Assembly: GCF_001613465.1 (NCBI RefSeq) | Contig: NZ_BDCK01000029.1 | Coordinates: forward strand, 1-64,000 | DNA length: 64,000 nt | Direction: 5' to 3' | DNA from: Nocardia niwae NBRC 108934 = DSM 45340 | GTDB taxonomy: Bacteria; Actinomycetota; Actinomycetes; Mycobacteriales; Mycobacteriaceae | Part shown: positions 18,835-27,930 of the stretch, one piece after another | Layout of the letters: every line of letters begins with the position of its first letter | Numbering within the stretch: the first letter of the stretch is position 1 | Translations under genes and position numbers: made by a program | Notes under the pieces: model-generated | The model's database searches: none | What the model was told of the DNA's origin: nothing | What the model saw: only the letters and a program-made list of their open reading frames with translations

Positions 18835-19436
18835 CCCGTATCGCCGTCGTCTCCACGGGCCTGTCGCAGCCCTCGTCGACCCGGTTGCTGGCAGACCGGC
18901 TCGCCACCGCCACCGGCGCGGCCATGCCCGCGTCCGGTGGGGACGTGACCTTCGCCGCGGTGGAAGTACGCGAGCACGCCCGCGATCTGGCCGACAACCT
19001 GCTGACCGGATTCGCTCCGGCCGGGCTGCGCGCCACGATCGACAGCGTGACCGGCGCCGACGGTTTGATCGCCGTCACGCCGATCTTCAACGCCTCCTAC
19101 AGCGGCCTGTTCAAGACGTTCTTCGACGTGCTGGAACCGGATGCGCTGGCCGGGATGCCGGTGCTACTCGGCGCGACCGGCGGCTCCGCGCGGCATTCCC
19201 TCGCCTTGGAGCATGCTCTGCGCCCGATGTTCAGTTACCTGCGCGCGGTGGTCGCTCCCACTGCCGTCTACGCGGCGTCCGAAGACTGGGCGTCCGCGGC
19301 GACAGACGGGCTGAGCGCCAGGATCGACCGCGCCGCAACGGAATTCGCCGCCATGCTGACCAACACACCGCGTCCGCGTGCCGCCGATCCGTACGACGAC
19401 CCGGTACCGTTCGCACAGCTACTCGGCACCCACTGA
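18831..19436 (+). CDS. NADPH-dependent FMN reductase, partner of the monooxygenase
   Basis: A 201-residue flavodoxin-fold protein. The phosphate loop is VVSTGLSQPSSTRLL near the N-terminus, followed by TPIFNASYSGLFKTFFDV and PVLLGATGGSARHS, which match FMN reductases of the CE1759/SsuE type. It overlaps the monooxygenase gene by four bases (ATGA), so the two form a two-component flavin monooxygenase system. Substrate unknown. Confidence 0.88.
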   Translation: MTRIAVVSTGLSQPSSTRLLADRLATATGAAMPASGGDVTFAAVEVREHARDLADNLLTGFAPAGLRATIDSVTGADGLIAVTPIFNASYSGLFKTFFDVLEPDALAGMPVLLGATGGSARHSLALEHALRPMFSYLRAVVAPTAVYAASEDWASAATDGLSARIDRAATEFAAMLTNTPRPRAADPYDDPVPFAQLLGTH

Positions 19437-19473
19437 TCTTTCCCATACCGACCGAAGCTCCACCCCCGACCAA

Positions 19474-19493
19474 ATAGTTCAATCCTCAACTAT
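19474..19493. promoter_or_regulatory. Inverted repeat upstream of the YceI gene
   Basis: ATAGTT and AACTAT form perfect six-base arms around eight bases, 13 bases before the YceI start. It could be an operator for a regulator not in the immediate neighbourhood. Confidence 0.45.
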
Positions 19494-19506
19494 CTAGGAG
19501 ATCCTC

Positions 19507-20055
19507 ATGTCGACCGAAACCGCCAACGCTCTGACCGCGGGCACCTGGGCCATCGACCCCGCCCACTCCACCCTCGGCTTCTCGGTCCGCCACCTGATGG
19601 TCAGCAAGGTGCACGGCCGCTTCACCGACTTCTCCGGCAAGCTGGTCATCGGCGAGGACGGCAGCGCCTCGGCCGAGGCCGAGATCCGGGTCGACTCGGT
19701 CACCACCGACAACGAACAGCGCGACGCGCACCTGCGCACCGCGGACTTCTTCCAGGCCGAGCAGTTCCCGGTGGCCACGTTCAAGTCCACCGGTTTCCGG
19801 GTGAACGGCGACGACTTCTTGGTGGACGGCGAGTTCACCATTCGCGGCGTCACCAAGCCGGTCTCGCTGGACGTGGAATTCCTCGGCGTCAACCCCGGCA
19901 TGGGCCAGGGACCAGTCGCGGGCTTCGAGGCCAAGACCGTGATCAACCGCCGCGACTTCGGCATCACCATCGACATGCCGCTGCCCGACGGTGGCGCGGT
20001 GATCGGCGACAAGATCACCCTCACCCTGGAGGTCGAGGTCGGCCTGCGGCCCTGA
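19507..20055 (+). CDS. YceI-family lipid-binding protein
   Basis: The 182-residue protein is a complete YceI lipocalin-like barrel: WAIDPAHSTLGFSVRHLMVSK, then HLRTADFFQAEQFPVATFKS and FTIRGVTKPVSLDVEF. The family binds isoprenoid-type molecules; the role here is unknown. No signal peptide is visible, so this copy is probably cytoplasmic. The ATG follows AGGAGA. It stands alone, with a hairpin after it and an inverted repeat before it. Confidence 0.92.
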   Translation: MSTETANALTAGTWAIDPAHSTLGFSVRHLMVSKVHGRFTDFSGKLVIGEDGSASAEAEIRVDSVTTDNEQRDAHLRTADFFQAEQFPVATFKSTGFRVNGDDFLVDGEFTIRGVTKPVSLDVEFLGVNPGMGQGPVAGFEAKTVINRRDFGITIDMPLPDGGAVIGDKITLTLEVEVGLRP

Positions 20056-20060
20056 GCGAT

Positions 20061-20096
20061 CCGGTCCCGGGGGAGCCGATGTTCCTGCGGGACCGG
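20061..20096. terminator. Bidirectional terminator between YceI and DUF72 genes
   Basis: CCGGTCCCG (20061-20069) pairs perfectly with CGGGACCGG (20088-20096) around 18 bases. It occupies the 50-base gap between two convergent genes. Confidence 0.65.
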
Positions 20097-20105
20097 GCAT
20101 GCCGC

Positions 20106-20945
20106 TCAGAAGAGGGTCATCGGTTCGGCCGGGGCGGGCTCGGGCAGCGGGTCGAGCTCCGGCAGCCGGGCACGGACCTCGTCGTGGAAGCGACGGGCCA
20201 ACTCCAGCGAGCCCGCGTTGTCCGGGGTGTGCAGGAACACCGTCGGCGACCGGCCCTCCCGCAGCCATCCGGCCACCGTGCCGACCCACGGCTGCCAGCC
20301 CTCGACAGTTCGCCCGACGTCGTCGCGGCCGTGGTACCGCACGATGGGGTACTCGGTCAGTGCGCGCATCCTGCGCCGTACCCGGGGCTTCTTCGACGCC
20401 GCCTCCTGTTCCGCGGTGCTGGTGGGCGGGCCGTCGAACAGCACGGTGGTGTCGAAGGGAACCCATTCGGCACCGACCCGGGACAGGACGTATTCCAGGC
20501 TGTGCGCGGCCTGCTCGTCGGCGAAGAACGCGGGATGGCGGACCTCGACGGCGACCCGGTGGGCGCGCGGCACCTGGCGCAGGAAACCGGCCAGCGCACC
20601 GAGATCCGTGGGACCGAACGAGCCGGGCAGTTGCACCCACAGGGCGTGGACGCGTTCCCCGAGCGGCTCCATCGCGGCGAGAAAGGACCGCAGCTGCTCC
20701 TCGGCCCCGGTCAGCCTGCGTTCGTGCGTGATGGGCTTGGGCAGCTTGAGCACGAACCGGAACGCGGGATCACATTGCGCGGCCCATGATTCGACGGTTC
20801 GCCGCGACGGCGTCGCATAGAACGTGGTGTTGCCTTCGACCGCGTTGCACCATGTGGCGTACCACCGCAACCGCTCTCCCGGAGCGAGCTGCCGTTCCTG
20901 CCAGGCCGCGTGCGTCCACATCGCACATCCCACGTGAAGCCGCAT
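20106..20945 (-). CDS. DUF72-family TIM-barrel protein
   Basis: A 279-residue member of the DUF72 family (YecE-like), which has a TIM-barrel related to xylose-isomerase-type folds and no established reaction. Signatures are LHVGCAMWTHAAW at the start, CNAVEGNTTFYATP, FVLKLPKPITHERRL and VRYHGRD near the end. The ATG at 20945 gives the family's usual N-terminus; an upstream in-frame ATG at 20975 is less likely. Confidence 0.85.
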   Translation of the reverse strand: MRLHVGCAMWTHAAWQERQLAPGERLRWYATWCNAVEGNTTFYATPSRRTVESWAAQCDPAFRFVLKLPKPITHERRLTGAEEQLRSFLAAMEPLGERVHALWVQLPGSFGPTDLGALAGFLRQVPRAHRVAVEVRHPAFFADEQAAHSLEYVLSRVGAEWVPFDTTVLFDGPPTSTAEQEAASKKPRVRRRMRALTEYPIVRYHGRDDVGRTVEGWQPWVGTVAGWLREGRSPTVFLHTPDNAGSLELARRFHDEVRARLPELDPLPEPAPAEPMTLF

Positions 20946-21008
20946 GCTCTCGACGCTAACCCACCCTCCCGACACGGGCGGCGGTCTCCGCCACGTCCGG
21001 CTCCGGAC

Positions 21009-22526
21009 TCACTGCCGCGCCCGCTTCTTCGACCGCACCCAGCCGAACGTCAGCTCGACCGCGCGTTTCCAGTTCTCGTACTCGTCTTCCCGCAGCTGCG
21101 CCTCCATGCGCGGCACCCACTGGGCGGCAAGGCGCCAATTGTTGCGCAGCCCTTCGAGATCGGGCCAATAGCCAACGGCCAGACCCGCGGCGTACGCCGC
21201 GCCGAGTGAGACCGTCTCGGCGACGAACGGACGCAGCACCGGAACATCCAGGACGTCGGCCACGATCTGCATGAGCAGGTTGTTCGAGGTCATCCCGCCG
21301 TCCACGCGAAGTGTCTCGGCCTGCAGGCCGGAGTCGGCGTTCATCGCCTCCACCACGTCGCGGGTCTGCCAGGCGGTTGCCTCCAGCACGGCTCGGGCGA
21401 TGTGGCCCTTGGTGACGTAGGAGGTGAGCCCGGCGATGAGCCCGCGGGCGTCGCTGCGCCAATGCGGCGCGTACAGACCGGAGAACGCGGGCACCACGTA
21501 GCAGCCGCCGTTGTCTTCGACGGTGCGCGCGAGGGTTTCGATCTCCGGCGCGCTGGTGACCAGCCCGATGTTGTCGCGCACCCACTGCACGAGCGAGCCG
21601 GTGACCGCGATCGGGCCCTCGAGCGCGTAGACCGGCTCGGGGCCGATCTGGTAGCCGATCGTGGTGAGCAGGCCGTGCTCGGAGCGCACCAGCTCGCGGC
21701 CGGTGTTCATCATGAGGAAACCGCCGGTGCCGTAGGTGCACTTGGTCTCCCCGCGCGCGAAACAGGTTTGGCCGAACAAGGCGGCGTGCTGGTCGCCGAG
21801 CGCGGCGGCGATCGGGATGCCCGGCACCACCCGGCGCGTGCTGCCGTAGGACGCGATCGAGGGCTGGATGCGCGGCAGCATGCGGGCGGGGATGCCGAAG
21901 AACTCCAGCAGTTCGGCGTCCCAGGCGAGGGTGCGCAAGTTCATCAGGAGGGTGCGGCTGGCGTTGGTGACGTCGGTGCAGTGCAGCCCACCGTCCGGAC
22001 CTCCGGTGAGGTTCCAGATCAGCCAGGTCTCCATGGTGCCGAACAGCACCTCGCCGCGCTCGGCACGCTCGCGCAGGCCCGGTACCGCGTCGAGCATCCA
22101 GCGCAGCCGCGGCGCGGCGAAATAGCTGGCCAGCGGCAGGCCACACAGTTCGCGGATGCGGTCCGCGCCGGGCTTGCCCTCCAGTTCGCGAACCAGTTCC
22201 TCGGTCCGCACGTCCTGCCAGACGATCGCGCGCCCGATCGGCGTGCCGGTGCGCCGGTCCCATACCACGGTGGTCTCGCGCTGGTTGGCGATGCCGAGGG
22301 CCGCGATCCGGTCGGCGGCCACGCCGGAATCCCGCAGGGCCTGCGGCACGATCCGCTCGACATTGCGCCAGATCTCCAGCGCGTCCTGCTCGGCCCACCC
22401 CGGCCGCGGATAGTGCTGCCGGTGCGGGCGCTGCGCGACGCCGACGAGCCGGGCCCGCTGGTCGAACAGGATGCACCGCGTGGAGGTGGTCCCCTGGTCG
22501 ATGGCCAGCACGTAACGCTGCTTCAT
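21009..22526 (-). CDS. glpK: Glycerol kinase (copy 1)
   Basis: A 505-residue FGGY kinase that phosphorylates glycerol to glycerol 3-phosphate. AIDQGTTSTRCILF is the N-terminal phosphate site; GDQHAALFGQ and YGTGGFLMMNTG follow, with the adenosine-site region VDGGMTSNNLLMQ near 400. It is about as long as the second glycerol kinase gene at 24444 but clearly different in sequence. It lies downstream of the IclR regulator gene (gap 48 bases) on the same strand, so the two may be co-transcribed away from glpF. Confidence 0.92.
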   Translation of the reverse strand: MKQRYVLAIDQGTTSTRCILFDQRARLVGVAQRPHRQHYPRPGWAEQDALEIWRNVERIVPQALRDSGVAADRIAALGIANQRETTVVWDRRTGTPIGRAIVWQDVRTEELVRELEGKPGADRIRELCGLPLASYFAAPRLRWMLDAVPGLRERAERGEVLFGTMETWLIWNLTGGPDGGLHCTDVTNASRTLLMNLRTLAWDAELLEFFGIPARMLPRIQPSIASYGSTRRVVPGIPIAAALGDQHAALFGQTCFARGETKCTYGTGGFLMMNTGRELVRSEHGLLTTIGYQIGPEPVYALEGPIAVTGSLVQWVRDNIGLVTSAPEIETLARTVEDNGGCYVVPAFSGLYAPHWRSDARGLIAGLTSYVTKGHIARAVLEATAWQTRDVVEAMNADSGLQAETLRVDGGMTSNNLLMQIVADVLDVPVLRPFVAETVSLGAAYAAGLAVGYWPDLEGLRNNWRLAAQWVPRMEAQLREDEYENWKRAVELTFGWVRSKKRARQ

Positions 22527-22574
22527 GCTCGGCTGCTCCTGCTCGACATCTGCTGATCAGCGACGGGACGGAAG

Positions 22575-23339
22575 TCAGTGACCCGCGCCGAGATCACGCG
22601 ACACCGCACGCGCGGCGTCGAGCACCTGACCGACCAGCGCGGGCCGGTGCCGCAACTGGGCGTCACAGAGCCGATCCACCGCGCCGGTGATGCCGATGGC
22701 GCCGACCACGAGCCCGCCGGGGGCCCGGATCGGCGCCGCGATACCCGCCTCGCCTGTTCGGAATTCCTCGGTGTCGCCTGCCCATCCGGCCTGCCGGACG
22801 CCGCCCAGCGCCTTGGCGAGCGCGGTGCGGTCGACCAGGGTGCGGTGGGTGAGCGGGGCGAGCTCGGCGCGGCGGGTCGTGGCGGCCAGCTCGGCGTCGT
22901 AGGCGAGCAGGACCTTGCCCAGCGCGGTGGCGTGGGGTGGCAGCAGTTCGCCCAGTTCGAGCGCCTGTTGGGTGTTGTCCGGACGGAACACGTGATGCAC
23001 CACGACCACCGCGCCGTCCATCGGCGCGCCGATCCGCACCGACTCGCCCGTGCGCGCCGCCAGCGCGTCGGCCCAGTTGATCGCGCGGGAGCGCAGCTCG
23101 TTCGCGTCGAGGTAGCTGGTGCCCAGGTGCAGCAGCGCCGCGCCGAGTTGGTACTTGCCGGTGACCGGGTCCTGCTCGACGAAGCCGACGCCTTGCAGCG
23201 TGCGCAGGATGCCGTGCGCGGTCGGCTTGGGCAGGTCGAGCGCGCCTGCGATGTCGCCGACGCCGAGCCGCCCGGAACCGCGGGCCAGCAGTCGCAGGAC
23301 GGCCGCCGCCCGCTCGATCGATTGGATCGCACCTGGCAT
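22575..23339 (-). CDS. IclR-family regulator of the glycerol genes (GylR-like)
   Basis: A 254-residue regulator with an N-terminal winged helix (LGVGDIAGALDLPKPTAHGI) and the IclR GAF-like effector domain (GVVVVHHVF-type core and AAPIRAPGGLVVGAIGITG near 205-225). It sits between two glycerol kinase genes and faces glpF, as GylR does in Streptomyces, where glycerol 3-phosphate is the presumed inducer. Two copies of one palindrome lie in the gap to glpF. I chose the ATG at 23339; a TTG at 23372 would overlap the operator. Confidence 0.88.
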   Translation of the reverse strand: MPGAIQSIERAAAVLRLLARGSGRLGVGDIAGALDLPKPTAHGILRTLQGVGFVEQDPVTGKYQLGAALLHLGTSYLDANELRSRAINWADALAARTGESVRIGAPMDGAVVVVHHVFRPDNTQQALELGELLPPHATALGKVLLAYDAELAATTRRAELAPLTHRTLVDRTALAKALGGVRQAGWAGDTEEFRTGEAGIAAPIRAPGGLVVGAIGITGAVDRLCDAQLRHRPALVGQVLDAARAVSRDLGAGH

Positions 23340-23364
23340 GCCGGGAAACCTACCCGTGTCGTGA

Positions 23365-23379
23365 TTCGACAATGTCGAA
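23365..23379. promoter_or_regulatory. Glycerol operator, copy 1
   Basis: TTCGACA-A-TGTCGAA is a perfect palindrome around one base, 25 bases upstream of the IclR start. It would allow autorepression. Confidence 0.8.
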
Positions 23380-23489
23380 CGGCTGGTGATACCTGAGCAA
23401 CATCATTGAAACCCAGTGTGAGCTGCGCCATACATCCTCCTCGCGCGTCGGACGGTAGCGTCGCCGACCTCCGGCAACCAGTCGAGGCG

Positions 23490-23504
23490 TTCGACATTGT
23501 CGAA
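23490..23504. promoter_or_regulatory. Glycerol operator, copy 2
   Basis: TTCGACATTGTCGAA is the exact reverse complement of copy 1, 92 bases before the glpF start. The centres are 125 bases apart, so each divergent promoter can have its own site. Confidence 0.8.
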
Positions 23505-23596
23505 CGGCAGCTGTATCCGGGTCGCGCCTCCCGCCGTAGTTTCCGTTACACGCACGGTCGCGTCCGCGACCTGCGGGGGCGAACGGAGGCTCAACG

Positions 23597-24406
23597 ATGA
23601 ACTTCGGCTCGATCTTCCTCAGCGAAGCACTCGGCACAGGCGTGCTGGTGCTGCTCGGGGTCGGTGTGGTCGCGAACGTATTGCTGGCCAAGTCCAAAGG
23701 ATTGGACGGCGGCTGGCTGCTGATCAACGTGGGATGGGGGTTCGCGGTTCTGGCAGGCGTGTATGTCGCCTACAAGACCGGCGGCCATCTGAATCCCGCG
23801 GTCACCGTCGGCATCCTGTTCAGCGGCGCCGACGAGTTCGCCCCCGGCATCGCGATCTCCGGCTCGGCGACGCTCGCGTACCTGAGCGGCCAATTCGCCG
23901 GCGCGTTCGTCGGCGCGACCGTCGCCTACTTGGCCTACAAACGCCACTTCGACGCGGAGACCGACGAGGAGAAGAAACTCGCCGTGTTCGCCACCGGACC
24001 CGCGATCCGCGCCCTGCGCTGGAACTTCGTCACCGAAGTGATCGGCACGTTCACCCTCGTCCTGGTGATCCTCACCTTCGGACACACACCGAGCGGGCTC
24101 GGCCCGGCCGCCGCCGCGCTCCTGGTCGTCGGCATCGGCGCCTCGCTGGGCGGACCGACCGGATACGCCATCAATCCCGCGCGCGATCTCGGTCCGCGCA
24201 TCGCGCACGCGCTGCTGCCGGTGCGTAAGCCCGCCCCCGCCGACGCGGTCCTGGTCCCGGTGGGCGCGGCCGCGCCCGCACCGGCCGGGTCGCCCGACGG
24301 CACCCCGCGCGGCAAGGACTCCGACTGGGGTTATGCCTGGGTGCCGGTGCTCGGCCCGCTGCTGGGCGGCGCACTGGCCGGACTCGCCGCGCAGTTCCTG
24401 TTCTGA
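23597..24406 (+). CDS. glpF: Glycerol uptake facilitator (aquaglyceroporin)
   Basis: A 269-residue MIP-family channel with about six membrane helices and the two pore motifs: GGHLNPAVT in the first half and GYAINPARDLGPR in the second. The Asp after the second NPA-R is the aquaglyceroporin form, so glycerol rather than water only is expected. The stretch at about 205-235 is an Ala/Pro-rich loop. First gene of a glpF-glpK-glpD operon under the IclR operator. Confidence 0.92.
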   Translation: MNFGSIFLSEALGTGVLVLLGVGVVANVLLAKSKGLDGGWLLINVGWGFAVLAGVYVAYKTGGHLNPAVTVGILFSGADEFAPGIAISGSATLAYLSGQFAGAFVGATVAYLAYKRHFDAETDEEKKLAVFATGPAIRALRWNFVTEVIGTFTLVLVILTFGHTPSGLGPAAAALLVVGIGASLGGPTGYAINPARDLGPRIAHALLPVRKPAPADAVLVPVGAAAPAPAGSPDGTPRGKDSDWGYAWVPVLGPLLGGALAGLAAQFLF

Positions 24407-24443
24407 TCCTTCTCTCCCACAGCAGTTTCCCGAAAGGACCGCG

Positions 24444-25964
24444 ATGAGCCAGTACGTCGGCGCCATCGACCAGGGCACCACGAGCACCCGTTTCATGGTG
24501 TTCGACCACGGTGGCAACGAAGTCGCCCGCCACCAGCTCGAGCACGAGCAGATCCTGCCGCGCCCGGGCTGGGTGGAGCACAATCCGACCGAGATCTGGG
24601 AGCGCACCCGCGCGGTCATCCAGACCACCCTGACCAAGGCCGATCTCGTCGCGGGCGATCTGGCCGCGGTTGGCGTCACCAACCAGCGCGAGACCACGGT
24701 GGTGTGGAACCGCAAGACCGGGCGGCCGTACTGCAACGCGATCGTCTGGCAGGACACCCGCACCGATCGCATCGCCGCCGAACTGGAACGGGCCGGGCAC
24801 GGCGACACCATCCGGCGCAAGGCCGGCCTGCCGCCCGCCACCTACTTCTCCGGCGGCAAACTGCGCTGGATCCTCGACAACGTCCCCGGGGTGGCCGAGG
24901 ACGCCGAACGCGGCGACGCGCTGTTCGGCACCACCGACACCTGGCTGCTGTGGCAGCTGACCGGCGGAGTCGACGGCGGGGTGCACGTCACCGACCCGAC
25001 CAACGCCAGCCGCACCATGCTGATGAACCTGGAGACCCTGGACTGGGACGACGAACTGCTGTCGGTGTTCGGGGTGCCCCGCGCGATGCTGCCCGCGATC
25101 GCGCCCTCGGCGAACCCGGACCTGTTCGGCACCACCCGCGCCGACGGACCGTTCGGCGGCGCGGTCCCGCTGGCGGGTGTGCTCGGCGACCAGCAGGCGG
25201 CCACCGTGGGACAGGTCTGCTTCCGTCCCGGCGAGGCGAAGAACACCTACGGCACCGGTAACTTCCTGTTGCTCAACACCGGAACCGAGATCGTGCGCTC
25301 GCAGCACGGCCTGCTGACCACGGTGGCCTACCAGCTGGGCGGGGAGAAGCCGGTATACGCGCTGGAGGGCTCCATCGCGGTGACCGGCTCGGCGGTGCAG
25401 TGGCTGCGCGACCAGCTGGGCATCATCTCCGGTGCGGCACAGAGCGAATCGCTCGCCCGGCAGGCCGAGGACAACGGCGGCGTGTATTTCGTGCCCGCGT
25501 TCTCCGGCCTGTTCGCGCCGTACTGGCGCTCGGACGCGCGCGGCGCGATCGTCGGCCTGTCCCGCTACAGCACCAACGCCCATCTCGCGCGGGCGACGCT
25601 GGAATCGATCTGCTATCAGACCCGCGACGTGGTCGAGGCGATGCAGGCCGACTCCGGCGTGCGGCTGGACGTGCTGCGGGTGGACGGCGGCGTCACGGCC
25701 AACGAGCTGTGCATGCAGCTGCAGGCCGACTTCCTCGGCGTGCCGGTGTCGCGTCCGGTGGTCGCCGAGACCACCGCGCTCGGTGCCGCCTACGCGGCGG
25801 GGCTCGCGGTCGGCTTCTGGAGCGACACCGAGGAACTGGAACAGAACTGGAACGAAGCCAAGCGCTGGCATCCCACCTGGTCCGCGGAGCAGCGCGAGCG
25901 TGGCTACGCGCGCTGGAAGAAGGCCGTTGCCCGCACCCTCGACTGGATCGACGTCGACGAATGA
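24444..25964 (+). CDS. glpK: Glycerol kinase (copy 2)
   Basis: A 506-residue FGGY glycerol kinase: GAIDQGTTSTRFMVF at the N-terminus, WLLWQLTGG, GDQQAATVGQ and VDGGVTANELCMQ. It starts at an ATG behind GAAAGGA, 37 bases after glpF, and is followed 51 bases later by glpD. This is the kinase that matches the standard operon order; copy 1 lies on the other side of the regulator. Confidence 0.93.
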   Translation: MSQYVGAIDQGTTSTRFMVFDHGGNEVARHQLEHEQILPRPGWVEHNPTEIWERTRAVIQTTLTKADLVAGDLAAVGVTNQRETTVVWNRKTGRPYCNAIVWQDTRTDRIAAELERAGHGDTIRRKAGLPPATYFSGGKLRWILDNVPGVAEDAERGDALFGTTDTWLLWQLTGGVDGGVHVTDPTNASRTMLMNLETLDWDDELLSVFGVPRAMLPAIAPSANPDLFGTTRADGPFGGAVPLAGVLGDQQAATVGQVCFRPGEAKNTYGTGNFLLLNTGTEIVRSQHGLLTTVAYQLGGEKPVYALEGSIAVTGSAVQWLRDQLGIISGAAQSESLARQAEDNGGVYFVPAFSGLFAPYWRSDARGAIVGLSRYSTNAHLARATLESICYQTRDVVEAMQADSGVRLDVLRVDGGVTANELCMQLQADFLGVPVSRPVVAETTALGAAYAAGLAVGFWSDTEELEQNWNEAKRWHPTWSAEQRERGYARWKKAVARTLDWIDVDE

Positions 25965-26015
25965 GGGGCGACGCCGTCCTACCCGAATAACACCGAAACA
26001 AGGAGAGATACCGCT

Positions 26016-27695
26016 GTGTCCGCACGATTGGACGCCCAGTACCGCGCCCGCGCGGTGAACTCACTCGGCGACACCGAGATCGACGTACTCGTCATCGGCG
26101 GCGGCGTCGTCGGCGCGGGCGCCGCGCTCGACGCCGCCTCCCGCGGCCTGACCGTGACCCTGGTGGAGGCCAGGGACTTCGCGGCGGGCACCTCCAGCCG
26201 CTCCAGCAAGCTCATCCACGGCGGGCTGCGCTACCTGGAGCAGTTGGACTTCTGGCTGGTGCGAGAAGCGCTGAAGGAACGCAGCCTGCTGCTGCACCGG
26301 CTGGCTCCGCACCTGGTGCGACCCGTGTCGTTCCTGCTGCCCTTGCGGCATCGGGTCTGGGAACGCGCCTACATCGGCGCGGGCGTCGCCCTGTACGACA
26401 CCATCGGCGGCGCCCGCGCGCTGCCGATGCACCGGCACCTGTCGCGCACCCGCGCGCTGGAGCTGGCGCCCGCGCTGCGCGACGACGCGCTGACCGGAGC
26501 GATCCGATACTTCGACGCGCAGGTCGACGATGCCCGGCACACCATGATGATCGCGCGCACCGCCGCCCAGCACGGCGCGACCGTGCTCACCCGCACCAAG
26601 GTGACGGCCCTGCTGCGCGACGGCGAGCGCGTCGTCGGCGCGGAGGTCACCGACCTGGAAACCGGCCGGGTGCACACGGTTCGCGCCCGCCGGGTGATCA
26701 GCGCCACCGGCGTGTGGACCGACGAGATGAACCGGATGACCGGCGTCGATTTCCCGTTCCACGTCCGGATGTCCAAGGGCGTGCACATCCTGGTGCCCCG
26801 CCATCGCCTGCATCTGGACACCGGGCTGATCATGCGCACCGAGAAGAGCGTGCTGTTCGTCATCCCGTGGCACGCGCACTGGATCATCGGCACCACCGAC
26901 ACCGACTGGTCGCTGGACAAGGATCACCCGGCGGCCAGCGACGCCGACGTGCGGTACCTGCTCGACCACGTCAACCGGGTGCTGCGCGAGCCGCTCACCC
27001 GCGACGACATCGTGGGGACCTATGCGGGCCTGCGCCCGCTGCTGTCGGGGGCGTCGGCCGACACCGCGACGCTCTCGCGGGAGCACGCGGTCGCCGAACC
27101 GGCTCCCGGCCTGTTCGTGATCGCGGGCGGCAAGTACACCACCTACCGGGTGATGGCCGCCGACGTCGTGGACGCGGCGGTGGTGGGGCTCGGGCGCGCG
27201 GTCGCCCCGTCGGTGACCGAACACCTGCCGATCCTCGGCGCGGTGGGTTACCAGGAACTCGCGGCCGACCTCGACAGCCTGGCGCAACGCGCGAGTCTGC
27301 CGCGAGCGACGGTCGAGCGTCTGCTCGGCCGTTACGGGTCGGCGGTCACCGACCTGTTCGACCTGATCGCCCACGAGCCCGAACTGGGCCGGCCGCTCAC
27401 CGGCGCGCCGGAGTACCTGGGGGCGGAGGCGGTGTACGCGGTGACGCACGAGGGCGCGCTGCACCTGGACGACGTGCTCACCCGCCGCACCCGCGTCTCC
27501 ATCGAGACCGCCGACCGCGGCCTGACCGTCGCGCCCGAGGTGGCGTGGCTGATCGGCGCGCACCTCGGCTGGGACGCCGCCGCAACCGAGCGAGAGATCA
27601 CCCGCTACCGCGAACGGGTGCACGCCGAACTGGCCGCCAACCAGGCGGCCGACGACCAGTCCGCCAACGCTGCCCGGATGGTCGCCGTCGCCTGA
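26016..27695 (+). CDS. glpD: Aerobic glycerol-3-phosphate dehydrogenase
   Basis: A 559-residue FAD enzyme that oxidises glycerol 3-phosphate to dihydroxyacetone phosphate and feeds electrons to the quinone pool at the membrane. The FAD dinucleotide motif is VIGGGVVGAGAALDA near residue 28, followed by SSRSSKLIHGGLRYLEQ and the later IIGTTDTDW and IAGGKYTTYRVMA. The GTG start follows AAGGAGA. It completes the glycerol operon and is followed by a strong terminator. Confidence 0.94.
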   Translation: MSARLDAQYRARAVNSLGDTEIDVLVIGGGVVGAGAALDAASRGLTVTLVEARDFAAGTSSRSSKLIHGGLRYLEQLDFWLVREALKERSLLLHRLAPHLVRPVSFLLPLRHRVWERAYIGAGVALYDTIGGARALPMHRHLSRTRALELAPALRDDALTGAIRYFDAQVDDARHTMMIARTAAQHGATVLTRTKVTALLRDGERVVGAEVTDLETGRVHTVRARRVISATGVWTDEMNRMTGVDFPFHVRMSKGVHILVPRHRLHLDTGLIMRTEKSVLFVIPWHAHWIIGTTDTDWSLDKDHPAASDADVRYLLDHVNRVLREPLTRDDIVGTYAGLRPLLSGASADTATLSREHAVAEPAPGLFVIAGGKYTTYRVMAADVVDAAVVGLGRAVAPSVTEHLPILGAVGYQELAADLDSLAQRASLPRATVERLLGRYGSAVTDLFDLIAHEPELGRPLTGAPEYLGAEAVYAVTHEGALHLDDVLTRRTRVSIETADRGLTVAPEVAWLIGAHLGWDAAATEREITRYRERVHAELAANQAADDQSANAARMVAVA

Positions 27696-27701
27696 GCCGG
27701 A

Positions 27702-27737
27702 GGCGTGGCACGGCCCCGCGCGCAACCGTGCCACGCC
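27702..27737 (+). terminator. Terminator after glpD
   Basis: GGCGTGGCACGG (27702-27713) pairs perfectly with CCGTGCCACGCC (27726-27737) around a 12-base loop. It starts seven bases after the glpD stop and may also serve the small convergent gene at 27742. Confidence 0.78.
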
Positions 27738-27741
27738 GTGC

Positions 27742-27906
27742 TCACCGATCCATGCCGCCGTGGCCGCGCGGGGTGGACTCGTCGGTCTCCAGCTGCTCAC
27801 CGGCCGGGTGCTCGTCGGCGTGCGTCGGTTTGGTGTGCTCGTCGGCGAAATCCGCGTCCTGCTGCATCGACTCCGCCGTTTCGGGATCGATATTCGGTGT
27901 GCTCAT
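27742..27906 (-). CDS. Small acidic hypothetical protein
   Basis: A possible 54-residue protein, very rich in Asp, Glu and His (DADFADEHTKPTHADEHPAG), with no membrane helix or known domain. The ATG has GAGG almost directly before it, tighter than usual. Composition and position between a terminator and a divergent methyltransferase gene make it plausible but unproven. Confidence 0.4.
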   Translation of the reverse strand: MSTPNIDPETAESMQQDADFADEHTKPTHADEHPAGEQLETDESTPRGHGGMDR

Positions 27907-27930
27907 ACCTCGCGTGTACCCGTGCCGACC

